Source: Pocillopora verrucosa | Lineage: Eukaryota; Cnidaria; Anthozoa; Scleractinia; Pocilloporidae | Length of the DNA stretch: 64,000 nucleotides | NCBI RefSeq assembly: GCF_036669915.1 | Contig: NC_089316.1 | Coordinates: 5,992,271-6,056,270, forward strand | Reading direction: 5' to 3' | Shown here: positions 1 to 10,305 of the stretch, one piece after another | How the letters are laid out: each line of letters begins with the position of its first letter | How positions within the stretch are numbered: the first letter of the stretch is position 1 | Notes under the pieces: model-generated | Databases searched by the model: none | Told to the model about the DNA's origin: nothing | The model's input: the letters and a program-made list of their open reading frames with translations, nothing else | Program-made: the position numbers and the translations under genes

Positions 1-347
1 AGGATTTTCTCTGGCATCTCCTCATTGCGGTGAAATATAGGGAAGGGGGGGTATGAACCACAGGATATGAATGTATTTTGCGATTTACTGTATTACCTGA
101 GATTCTCTTTGCTTATAAACACATAAATCATTGTTTTTCAGTAAGCAGAATAAGTAGTTACAGTCCCTGAATCATAAACATATTACTGTGAGTGTTTTTG
201 ATGACATCTACAATTACAATTCCTATGTATTTTATCATATCCTAACCATCATGCGGCAAATAAAATTTGAGCTATGAACACACAAAACTAGAAGTTTTTA
301 TCAGCTTATTAAAATAATAACACATATTTCCTTTTCTTGTTTTACAG

Positions 348-1354
348 TTAGTAGTGTGATTGGAGGCATTATTGTAAGTACTTCACCTCAGTCTTGATCT
401 GATGATTTAACCTTGTCACTAATTTTAATTATAAAATTATTTTTAACTATATGCAAGAATTTATATCTTATTTGGGTGTGGAGAACTGCAAGAAACTAAA
501 TGTTCAAATTATCTTTGTAGTGAAATTAAGCAGTGTTTTTTTTGTTCACATTAATTAATAGATGTAAATATATTTTTTTTTCTCTAGACTTGGTGGTATC
601 ACAAAGGAATTATTGTGAGTAAACAATTATTTTGTTTATTTGGATTTGATTGGTTTTGAGTTGACATTTAACACTACAAAATTAATATACGCATTAACCC
701 TTTAACCCTTTTAGTCCCAAGATCTGATCCATAATTCTCCCCTCTAGCTTCTACACATTTCCTTGTAATTTAGTTAAGAGAATTTGGTGTTTGATCAAGA
801 TAACAACTTATACCTGATAAGTTTCAGTGATTCTCATGGACCATTTGCTCAAATACTTATGGATATCATAAGGATAAGTTACATGTTAGCCACTTCTGGG
901 GGTTAACTCTTTATCTTAATGTTACACCAAATTCTGGCAACTAATTTACAGGGAATTGTGTAGCGGCAAAGGCCAGAATTGGATGGTTTTAGGAGTTTTC
1001 TGACACAACTTCTTGAAGGATGTGCAGCAACCTCTTAAAGCATTCCCTGTAGTAGAGCATCTGACTGAGAAATCAGAACTGACTGAAGTTCGAATCTTCA
1101 GAATGTTGAATCAAAGTTTTCTTTGTTCCCTTCTGAAGACCAAGAATTCTGACATCTATCTTATTTTTTCCATTTTGCAGGAAGCCAAGAAGATAACTTT
1201 TATGGCATTTGTAGGCATTTGTATCATTTTCCAGGCTATTATCTCGGATATATATGTCTTCAACAAGAGGGCCAAAATCCCGGGAACGACAGTGCCTCCA
1301 CTGACACCTACCACTTTACATGCCAGCAGTATTATTCCGCCAACAACCTCATGA
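348..1354 (+). CDS. C-terminal exons of an unidentified membrane protein (5' partial)
   Basis: Three short exons are proposed: 348-373, 588-614 and 1181-1354. Each has an AG acceptor, and the first two are followed by GTAAGT and GTGAGT donors. The only open frame through all three is continuous and phase 0 at both junctions. It reads SSVIGGII, then TWWYHKGII, then a 57-residue tail ending in TGA at 1352-1354. The last exon holds one hydrophobic segment (about MAFVGICIIFQAIISDIYVF, likely membrane-spanning), then a basic patch (NKRAK) and a Pro/Thr-rich end. The rest of the gene lies upstream of the window, so no family can be named. The two mini-exons are supported only by splice signals and phase. 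It differs in sequence from the collagen/TLDc cluster that follows. Confidence 0.5.
1040..1106 (+). repeat. tRNA-like relic (probable SINE head fragment)
   Basis: The stretch reads like a decayed tRNA gene. TAGTAGAGCATCTGACTGAG resembles an A-box/D-arm plus anticodon stem, and GTTCGAATC resembles a B-box. The acceptor stem does not pair well and the variable region is disrupted, so this is more likely a tRNA-derived SINE remnant in an intron of the upstream gene than a working tRNA. Confidence 0.3.
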
Positions 1355-1513
1355 ATGCAGAGTAGTGAAAAAGGATATTTCAAGATCAAATGCCGTTAAT
1401 GTTTATCTATTTATTGGCTCATGAGAGGCAAACTACAGAGGAACCCTGTAAACTTAGACTCAATTAACTCAAACCCCTTTATTTTCCTTGCCTGAATCTC
1501 CAACCATTTGAGT

Positions 1514-1868
1514 GACAGGTTATGACATTTCAGGCGCCTGTGTTTTTTTTCCAATGATACTATTATATTCGCTGCTTTCTTTGAGAGAGTCGATCTGACG
1601 AAATAAATGATCATGTTCCACCTGTGTTACCTGTTTGATAGGCTTTTTCTCACTCTTGAAAGCTAAGCTCAATCAAGTTTTTTTCGCACTACATTATCCC
1701 AGAATTGTTAATCGTCAAACAGTAATGGATGTACACGTAGATGAAATAAAAGTGAGACATGCTAAGAAATGCAATCTGCAAGCTTCACAAGGCTTCCTTG
1801 ATGTTGTTGCAATTCTAACAATTCTAACAATCGCGCTGTTCCTGAAAATGAAGATAAAAATAGGTTGA
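1514..1868 (+). pseudogene. Relic leader and first exon of a type-B collagen/TLDc gene
   Basis: From about 1518 the DNA matches the leader found before B1 (28714) and B2 (38750), including GACATTTCAGGCGCCTG. At 1725 an ATG opens a frame starting MDVHVDEIKVRHAKKCN and running into a hydrophobic segment (TILTIALFLKM). This parallels the B1/B2 first exon ([28 protein letters not shown]). The relic has small indels around the start of the membrane anchor and stops at 1866-1868, shortly after it, without the coiled stalk or the GTAGGT donor. No other B exons follow. It is read as the dead 5' end of a lost B gene, which places B-type sequence upstream of the A array as well as downstream. Confidence 0.65.
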
Positions 1869-2194
1869 TTAGCCAAATTATTTTTAGAACACTAAGTCCA
1901 ACCCTGTACAGAGGTTAACTTGACAATCAAGACAAGTTCTAAGAAAGATTATGAGGGAAGGTGACGTTCCTATCAGGTCTGGAAGTCTCCGTAAACCAAT
2001 GAACGCTCGCGTACTCTGCTGAGACAAAGAACAGGTGACAGATAAGGTCGCTTCAACCTTGTAAGGTTTCGTTCTTTGATGAACAGAAACACGAAAACTG
2101 AAAGGTATATGGACACTTCAGTTTTAGACGGTAACTGTCGAGAAAATTGTAAAAAACCGAAACTGACGTTAGAACTACCGATATATATATATAA

Positions 2195-2345
2195 TGGAAA
2201 TTGATGAAAATTTTGCTGAAACTGTAATAGATCCCATGATAAGGTAGGTCCAGTCTGAGATCAAAACGCATATAAATGTCACCTCCGTTAAAAATATCTC
2301 CAGTTTAGAACATCCCGTTTGGTTGAATCCCGACATAAAACAAAT
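2195..2345 (+). promoter_or_regulatory. Conserved leader block upstream of A1
   Basis: This block contains TTTTGCTGAAACTGTAATAG followed about 75 bases later by CAGTTTAGAACATCCCGTTT. Both parts recur in the same order before the C genes (34734-34870 and 44577-44715). The second part also recurs before A2, A3 and A4. Conservation outside coding sequence across otherwise different subfamilies suggests a promoter or 5' untranslated segment. No clear TATA box or start site can be placed by eye. Confidence 0.4.
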
Positions 2346-2900
2346 TTTGCCTGAGACGCTAAATGCAAGTTGATCAGTAGCTAGCTTTAAAATTAGGACG
2401 ACTTCTGAAAAAGATCACAAACAATGCATTTAATACTTCCAGCTGTGATAACTTCCGTACACATGAACCCTCACGTACTACGCTGTGACAAAGAACTGAT
2501 GACAGACGGCATCACGTTAAAAGGTCGCGTCTAACTACTAAGGTTTCCTTATTAGAAGGAAGGAAGCGCAAAAACCGAGTGGAAAATCTTCCCTTGTTAG
2601 ATGGTTAATATATTTGAGAAATGATAAAAACCGCACGCCAACGATAGAACTAATTACCGATGTCTTTATCATTGACACTGAATGATGCACGAAGCCGGAT
2701 TATAGTAAACTTGTCAAGAATTTGGACTTCCTTTAACTTTGGATGCGATTAACCGTAGTGGTTCTTTATTTCGCAGTTCCTTGAGGGCTGAAACGGGAAA
2801 CGAAACCCTGAGCAGTAATTTAATGATCATTAGTACCGTGAGTTTGACGAGTTTGTTTTGTGCCTTTTCTTCTTACAGCAAGGCGCGCAAGGAAAACATC

Positions 2901-5900
2901 ATGGATGTCAATGCACAGAAAACGAAAATTCCATCAAGAGAAAAACTTGGTGACCGTCTTCAAAAGGTTTCATCGCTGTTGTCTGTTGCAGCCATTCTGA
3001 TGACGGTTTCTCTCTTTGTAAGAACGGAGACAAACACAAAAATGCTGGATTCAAAATTTATGCTGAAAATTCAAGAAATGGGGAATGCTCTGGAATCTGT
3101 GAGGGCTGCTTGCCAAGTTCTTCGTAAAGACTCAGACCTTTTCAAGAGTAGGTCATTTAGTAGAAAATTTTCTTAACAACTGCGCTTCGCTTGAACTCGA
3201 CGAATAAGCGTTTGGTTGGCGGGGTTGTACTGGATCCATACGAAAGTAAGCCGAGCGCAGTCGATTGCGACCATTTTTAGTCAAAGCAAACAGTAGATAA
3301 CCAACCCCATGCATTTGATGGACTTAAGAAAATCGATCCAATGAAGTGCTTGTGTGTATCATATTTTTTAATGTAAATCAGCCTATAAACAACTGAAATG
3401 TATTCGGGCATTTCTCTTGATTGCGATATGTTGAGTGAAGTTTTGACAACACACTGAGATTTGACCTTAATCAGAAACTTGACCCGTTTATTGAAATAAG
3501 TCACGACTACATATTGTATACTTATCTTTCAATGGATTTTTTTAAACGAATCAGTGGCTTCTCTTCGACTCGTCCTCTGCTGAAAAGGATTTAAACAAAA
3601 GATTTCCGAACAAAATACGTGACAAAAAACGTGTTTTCCATGTTTCGGTCATGGAATAAAAAGCACTTTGTGAAGCTTAAATCTGATATAATCAATGTTT
3701 AAAAAAAAAACAAAACAAAAACGGTTAACCCTTTCCGTTTTCTTTAGGTAGGAAACAGGACGTCAAAATTGTTCGCCGCAGCTTAACGACTAATCGGAGC
3801 GACTCATTTAATCAAGCAGAAGCCGACACTGGTTTCAGGAAGTACTTGACCTCTCTTGTAACTGAGTCCATAGGGACTTACTGCCTCTCCCCTGGTAAAG
3901 TCTGTGTGGCAGGGCCTCGGGGACCAAGGGGAATTCCGGGAAATCGCGGTAAACGAGGTCCAAGGGGATCTAAAGGAAAAACGGGAGGGAAAGGCATCAT
4001 GGGATCACCTGGCAAATCTGGAGAACCAGGAATGAAAGGAGATGTTGGAAATCCTGGAATGAAGGGAGAAAAGGGTATGAACCAACAGCTATTGACACTT
4101 AATTTCTGCCTTTCCTTATTCATAATGGTCTTTGTCATTAGGAACAAAATGAGTGGAAATTTTGCTGGAATCTAAAACGACAATTGCAAGATTGAAACCA
4201 GGAGATCATAAGCGTCTCTTGATTAGGACAAATTGTTATTATATATCGTAATCCATAAGTCTAACATAGTTAACAAATTCAACTTTGAACTATGTTTCTG
4301 ATAAAATGTCAAGGCTAGCAAAATCTTAAAAAAAAAAAATTTGGAGATTCATTGTCGAGCACGAATCTATCATTAAGTGTAAAATGGATGCGATCTGCGC
4401 CCAAAGGTGTGCAGGCTTCCTCCATGTCTCCTGAGCCAATCTTTACTATGCCAAATAATTTCGCTTCGACAGTTGTAAGACATTCCCCCTAAATTTTAGT
4501 TAACTCGTTTGTTACATGCCTGTATATATTCTCTTAAGGCGACAAAGGAGTTCCTGGTCATCCGGGACCTAAAGGTGAACCTGGCCAGTCCATATCTGCT
4601 CCAAACGTTGATGTTTCCCCTGCCTCACATACAATCACTGAGAACCAGACCGCCACGTTTAGCTGTTCAGCTGATGGCAATCCAAAACCCAGAGTAACTT
4701 GGAGTAAAATGAGTGGTGCAGGACAAGTCAATATGAACGGTCACGATAATACATTGCAGATCAAAAATGCTACTTATAACGACTCAGGAAGCTATGTTTG
4801 TATGGCCACAAGTATCATGGGAAAAGCTCAGAAGACGGTGAAACTTACCGTTGAAGGTGATGCTGACAATGGAAATACTTGATGTCGCGCTTCATTCATA
4901 GGGAAGCAGTCATATACTCTGTTGGTGACAACCGATTACCCCTCCTTTCTTCCTGGAAACCGTCAGCCTCCCCCCTCCCCCCTCAAAATCCTTTAACCTT
5001 CCCCTCCTTCCTCCCGGGGGATAAAAAAATATCAGTAATTGGTTCGTTAAAGTCAGTTTATATTATCAATTTATAATGTTGGTTTCCTTTTAAATTTAGC
5101 TCCTCCACGTTTCATCCATACTCCGGAGAGGCTTACTAAAGTCCCTGCGAACTCAGTCGCCTCTGTTCGTTGCCGAGCTTTTGGTTTTCCGCCACCAACT
5201 GTAGTTTGGTCGAGAGAATTTGTCTTATTACCGCAAGGCCGGACCACGATTGCTAAGAATGGCACCCTTATTATAGCCAACTTTGGTCCTTTAGATAGTG
5301 GTACATATCAGTGCAAAGCCAGCAACAAGCTTGGATCCGTTAGTGTGCTAACAACCTTACATTATTATGAACAAGGTCAGGAAACTTACGTTTTTAATTT
5401 TAATTAAAATTTTTCATTATTTAAATCCTTTGCCAACAGTCGACTGCAGTAAATAAAGTTATTCAAATTCTATTTGTTCCAAGAGCCTACTACATGACTT
5501 ACAGTATATAGATGAGTGCTACGAAAACCTAGAGAAAGGTGAAGGTCCGGATCCACAAGATCTCACACTCACTTAGGTTTTTATACTCTCTCAGTGACGT
5601 AAGGAACATTTCAAACTTGCTACCCATACAGTAAACTTTAACACCCCTGTTTAAATTGAAAAGATTCATGTTGAACACGCCTCTGTTTACACTTGTGTTA
5701 TCGCCTCTGTTTTTGTTTACATACAGGTAACTATGGGTAGCATCCCCCTTTAAGTTTTGCTGATAACATTTCATGGTATATTTGACCGCTTATGACTGAC
5801 TAAGATAAAAAATTGACGCCGAAATGCGTTCTTCACTCATATGCTCCAAAATTGTACAACTAAAAATTAATTATACTAAAGAAAAATCACGAGAAATTTT

Positions 5901-7410
5901 TTTCTTAATTTTCAGTATAATTTCTATGCAATAGTGGTTGACTACTTCGTAGGGAAAATTTTCGCTCCTATAAAATTCTTTATATATGCAAAGTGTACAG
6001 ACTTTCTCTGAATGATGAAGATGAGAATGAAAAAAATGCTTACTAGAGAAACAAACTTGTAAGGAATTAGCTGGTGCTGATGCCAAAGATATTTAAGTTT
6101 TTGAGTAATTGCATCGCTTGTTATTTCTAATTATAGTTAGACGTTGATTTATCGTTTTCCCCTGCGACAATATTCATAATGGTCAAAGTTACTAAGAAGA
6201 TCCGTTAACCGTTAGCCATAAAATGGCAAAAATTTCTAGCTGTTTGGCGTAAAAAAACGTTAATCGTAAAAAGGTTTTATTTAATCACAAAGGAAGGAAG
6301 TCAATCGTTAACGGTGAAATGGCCAAAATGTTAACTGTTAGCCGTAAAAGCCATCACCCCACTGAAAACAACTGCTAACAGGTTGATCAAAAAAAAACTT
6401 TGAAGCTTTCTTCAAGAAAAGTTGTATCCTATTTCCTTTTTTCAGCACTTCAAATAGCCTCGACTATATTAGCAGGCAATTTGGATTATAAAAGCAAACT
6501 CCATCAGTTTTTGAAACCTGCTGTTGGAAGTCATCCTCGATGGGTGCTGTGCTACCGCGCCTCCTCTCACGGCTGGGCGGCCGATATTTTCCACAGAAGG
6601 TGTGATGGGAAACGGAACACAGTCTCCATCATAAAAGTTGGACAATACGTGTTTGGAGGATACACGGACATTTCATGGGGTAAAAGAATATCTTTTCCTT
6701 ATTCTCTGATTTGATTGTAACTCAGTGACATAAAGGTGTATGTAAAGTAACAATCTAACCTAAGCTTTTACATCCTGACCCCAAAAAATGATCGAACAAG
6801 TTATAAATTCATGAAAGGAAAAATAATTGAGTAGTCAAAACGTATGAACATTTTTCTCTCGGTTTTCTTTAATGTAACTGTCAAGTTCTCGTTTTAAAAA
6901 AAACGTTTAGTTAAACTTAAGGGAAGAAAACTTATTCTTCTTCAATCTTTAAAGGCCAGTTAGCTTTCGATCAGGTCCTCACTTCGTATTTCCCAAAGGA
7001 TTAAACGACTAGAAAAGTTGTCGGAGATTTTTTTTCCCCACGGTCTAAGGAACTTAAAATTCAATGTATAATAAGTTTATTTCACATCTTATTCTTCAGA
7101 GTCCAGTGGTGACTACACAAGTACTTCCAAGGCGTTCATATTTTCTCTCCGAAATAAAGAAGGATTGGCACCATTCAAGAGCCTGGTTAGTTTGCCTGGT
7201 TATGCTATTCTCAGGAGTTCAAGCTATGGGCCCACATTTGGTGGAGGATTCGACATTGTTATTAGTGCTAATGCAAACAGTAACACAAACTCCTACACAA
7301 ACTTTGGCTCTTATTATTCACTCCCAAGTGGTATAAAGGACCGAAAAACAATCCTGGCTGGGACTTATAAGTTCACACCTGATGAGGTGGAGGTTTTCTA
7401 TCTTGGTTGA
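2901..7410 (+). CDS. A1: type II membrane collagen-Ig-Ig-TLDc protein
   Basis: Six exons: 2901-3147, 3748-4074, 4539-4856, 5100-5375, 6446-6679, 7100-7410. All introns are phase 1 with GT-AG ends, giving 570 residues. Predicted order: cytoplasmic tail; signal anchor at about 23-40; a stalk that may coil; a dibasic site (IVRRS, 90-94); a Cys pair (128, 135); about 23 Gly-X-Y triplets (138-206), rich in Arg and Lys; Ig1 (about 210-298) and Ig2 (298-390), both with the Cys, Trp and D-S-G-x-Y-x-C signatures; then TLDc (390-570), recognisable by [27 protein letters not shown] and the terminal EVFYLG. It is likely a trimeric cell-surface or shed protein. The start was chosen to match the B start (MDV); the frame is also open upstream to an ATG at 2739. 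The first donor differs from its sisters (AAGA|GTAGGT). Its function is unknown; a recognition role is inferred. Confidence 0.82.
6200..6358. repeat. Degenerate GTTAACCGTTAGCCGTAAAA repeats in A introns
   Basis: The intron before the TLDc exon of A1 carries several imperfect copies of a motif near GTTAACCGTTAGCC(A/G)TAAAATGGC. The same block is at about 13645-13828 in A2 and 21108-21255 in A3. It was lost from A4 with the deleted exons. It looks like a decayed minisatellite or transposon fragment that was present before the array expanded. Confidence 0.5.
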
Positions 7411-9466
7411 GTCAACACTGCTATATCATAATTCCACCACAAATCCCGGTAAAATAGTGTCATACCTCGATTCAATTTACCTTTTGGCTTTGTCAGCTGA
7501 AAAGCAGACCTTTTAAAACTAGTCTCAAACACTGATGTTTTATTGTTTCGCAAAAGAACAATTTTGTTTGCTTTTCTTCCATATATTGCATGGTAAAAAA
7601 ATTTAAGGGGCTTCACCCGACGGTAGTTTGTAAATCTTGACGTTTGCATGATGGGTAAAATTCGTGAGGTTTGTCAGTGTTACAATATTTTTGGCCTAAT
7701 TTAGATATAAGAAACGAAAATATTCCCAGAACTTCCAAAGAATTTATTCTTGAGTGATTCAGATAGTTCCAACAATTTTCCTAGATGGAGGAGATTTTAT
7801 TCCATAAAACCGATATAAAGATAATATGCGAAGAACGAGATTCTAATCTCAGAGGTCACTTGATTCGATTACGTAATGCGAAGGAGGAAAAGTACAACGG
7901 TCGCGTGCAAACTCCTATTTTTAACTCTAGATAAGTATAACTAAGTTATTTTCAGTCATTCCTAAGGACAATATTGAAGTTTGAGATAAGTTCCTTAAAA
8001 TAGTCATGAATGATAATAAACCGAGTTTTTATGAATACGGCTAAGGTTGAGATGTTATCAATGAAAGTCGAAGACGGGCTGGAGAGAATAAATAATCGTG
8101 CCTCGTGTTAAACAACTAATTCTTTCGATGCTGCAGTCAAAAGTTAGCTTTAGGTTTGCTTAGTGAATTTCTCTACAGCAGAGAGCACTGACCAATGGGA
8201 ACCTTCGCCATACTTAGTGCAAAGGATAGTATGTTATGACAACAGAAACAAACATAACCCAAAGCAACTGCTCACGCGACCTTAAAGAATGGTCCTCTTG
8301 AGGAGGCTCCATAGGGTTTTTGCGCAATGTTGGCGCGCGCGCCAGCGTATTGTTTTTCTGGAAAATTTTTATGTTTTCGTTCTTCTAGGTCACTAAAAGC
8401 CATCAGATCTGATTGTCGACTTCGACTTTCTTGTAGACTTTTTTTCCATAGTCCTCTTCTCGCAAAAGTAAACTATTTTCTTGTACATCCCCATATTACA
8501 TGATAAAACACGTGTATTACGCTAGAAGGATTCAAAGGTCCAATTCAAATGTCCCACCCCACCCAGGCAAAGTACACATCCCCAAACCCCTCGGGAACAG
8601 ACGATGGTCGAATACCCGTTGAGGAGGAGGGGAGAGGTGTCGAACTTTCGAATTGATTGGCGCATAATGCTCATTTCTTAAATTCTTAGATCCTGAATGT
8701 AAGTATATTGAGTCTGGATAAAACTGGACAACGAAAGAAACTGACATGATGTATGTGATCTGTATTTTGAGATAGATTATTAGTCTACTGGAATGAGTAG
8801 CAGCGCCTATAGACGAGACTTGAGAGATGACGCATGTCATGGTTCAATTAAGTAATATAATTGCAAGCCAAGGTACATTCAAATTAAGAACGCTTTAAGT
8901 TCACCTGTCGGACTATACGATCTTTACTGAAATGAAATAATTAAAGTTTGAGTTTTACCGAAAACATGAAGGGAATGAAGTTATCAAAGACCGGAGGAGC
9001 TTTGCACGGGCTGCTCACGGTTGGACGGACTAGAATGACCAGAAGCTTCACTAACTGTCAGGTCTGCCCTACAAGACACATCGTATTTTCTCGAATAAGC
9101 GCCCTCCACCGAATACCCTCCCACCCTCAAGACCATAATGTCAGCAAGCACTCCTTTCGAATAAGCACTCTCCCTTCTCTTCCTTAATGGTATATACAGG
9201 GAAAACCTCTTTCCATTGCCACTTAACTTCCAACTTTTTACGATTCAACTACAGCAGAATCAGTACGGGAGGATGGTTTCTTCTTCGTTTCAGTTATTTC
9301 TATCTCTGTAGTTTCTTTTGAGTATGTTATCAGTTCTTTAAATTTGTGTCTTACTGCTGCGCTAACTTAGTAAGCACCTCCCCCCCTCCCCCCCCTCCCC
9401 CCCCAGAAAACTCGCAAATGAAAGATCCGATCATAAAAAAGAGTTGAAAAGATTCCCTCGCTACAG
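7411..9466. other. A1-A2 spacer: 3' flank with transposon-like debris, no gene
   Basis: No coding exon is supported. Short open frames occur but shift or break between the array copies. Landmarks, repeated after A2 and mostly after A3, are a GC-rich perfect palindrome at 8331-8344, a segment with CGAATAAGCGCCCTCCACCG near 9096 that looks like a dispersed-repeat fragment, and C-rich tracts at about 9377-9404. AATAAA hexamers are present (for example near 8017 and 8089), but none can be assigned as the polyadenylation site. Confidence 0.5.
8331..8344. repeat. GC-rich perfect palindrome TGGCGCGCGCGCCA
   Basis: A 14-base perfect palindrome lies in otherwise AT-rich spacer. It is kept unchanged after A1 (8331-8344), A2 (15805-15818) and A3 (23262-23275). 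The flanking sequence ATAGGGTTTTTGCGCAATGT is also kept. It could be a methylation-prone site, a protein-binding site or simply part of the duplicated unit. Confidence 0.6.
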
Positions 9467-9745
9467 GTTGTGACATTTCAGGCGCCTGTTTTTTTCTAAT
9501 GGTAATATTATATTCGCTCTTTTCTTTGCAAGAGGCGATCTGATGAAATCGAAGATCATATTCCACTTTGTTCTCGGTTTGGTAGGTTTCTTTCATTTGA
9601 AAGCAAGCTCAATCAAGTTCTCGCGCACGACATTTCCTAGAACAGATAGTCGTCGAACAGAAACACATACAAATGTCACACTTTTGTTAAAATATTTTCA
9701 GTTTAGAACATCCTGTTTGGTTGAATCCTGACATAAAACAAATTT
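9467..9745 (+). promoter_or_regulatory. Composite leader upstream of A2 (B-type leader fused to A/C-type leader)
   Basis: The first part (GTTGTGACATTTCAGG through TCGTCGAACAGAAA) is the leader found directly before the B start codons. The second part (ACACATACAAATGTCACA through CATCCTGTTTGGTTGAATCC) is the leader seen before A1 and the C genes. The join lies at an ACAGAAA shared by both sources. The same composite precedes A3 (16944-17225) and A4 (24390-24675). An open frame starting MKSKIIFHFVLGLVGFF crosses the join, but its ATG is replaced by GTG at the B genes, so it is not called as coding. Confidence 0.5.
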
Positions 9746-10305
9746 TGCTTGGGACGCAAAGTGCAAGTTGATCAAAAGCTAGCTTGAAAATCAAGGGTAC
9801 TTCTGAATAAGATCACAAACAATGCATTCAATACTTTCAGCTGTGGTAATTGTGTGGTCCGTACACATAAACCCTCAAGTACTCCGCTGTGACAAAAAAC
9901 TGATGACAGACAGCATCACGTGAAAAGGTCGCCTCTAACTACTAAGGTTTCCTTATAAGACGGACGGAAGCACGAAATCCGGGAGGAAAATCTATCCTTG
10001 TTAGACGGTAAGTATATTGGAGAAATGCTAAAAACCACTCGCCGGCGATAGAACTAATTACCGATGTCTTTATTATTGACACTGAGTGATGCACGAAGCC
10101 GGATTATAGTAAACTCGTAAAGAATTTGGACTTCCTCCAACTTTGGATACAATTAACCGTAGCGCTCCTTTATTCCGCAGTTTCTTGAGGGCTGAAACGG
10201 TAAACAAAACCTTGTGCAGTAATTGTATGATCATCAGTACCGCTGAGTTTGACGAGTTTGTTTTGCGCCTTTTCTTCTTACAGCATAGCACGTAGGGAAA
10301 ACACC

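Noticed and set aside
7064..7336. 90-residue frame overlapping the last TLDc exon in another phase (also in A2, A3, A4)
   Set aside because: The competing frame has the TLDc signature and the phase that matches the upstream exons; this one is a shadow that begins inside the intron.
8948..9187. 79-residue frame in the A spacers (MSFTENMKGMKLSKTGGA)
   Set aside because: It differs in length and end between copies and crosses a dispersed-repeat fragment (CGAATAAGCGCC); no splice context.
9543..9731. 62-residue frame starting MKSKIIFHFVLGLVGFFHLK, repeated before A2, A3 and A4
   Set aside because: It looks like a signal peptide gene, but the start codon is GTG before the B genes and the frame is broken in the relic at 1590. 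The DNA is better explained as a shared leader.
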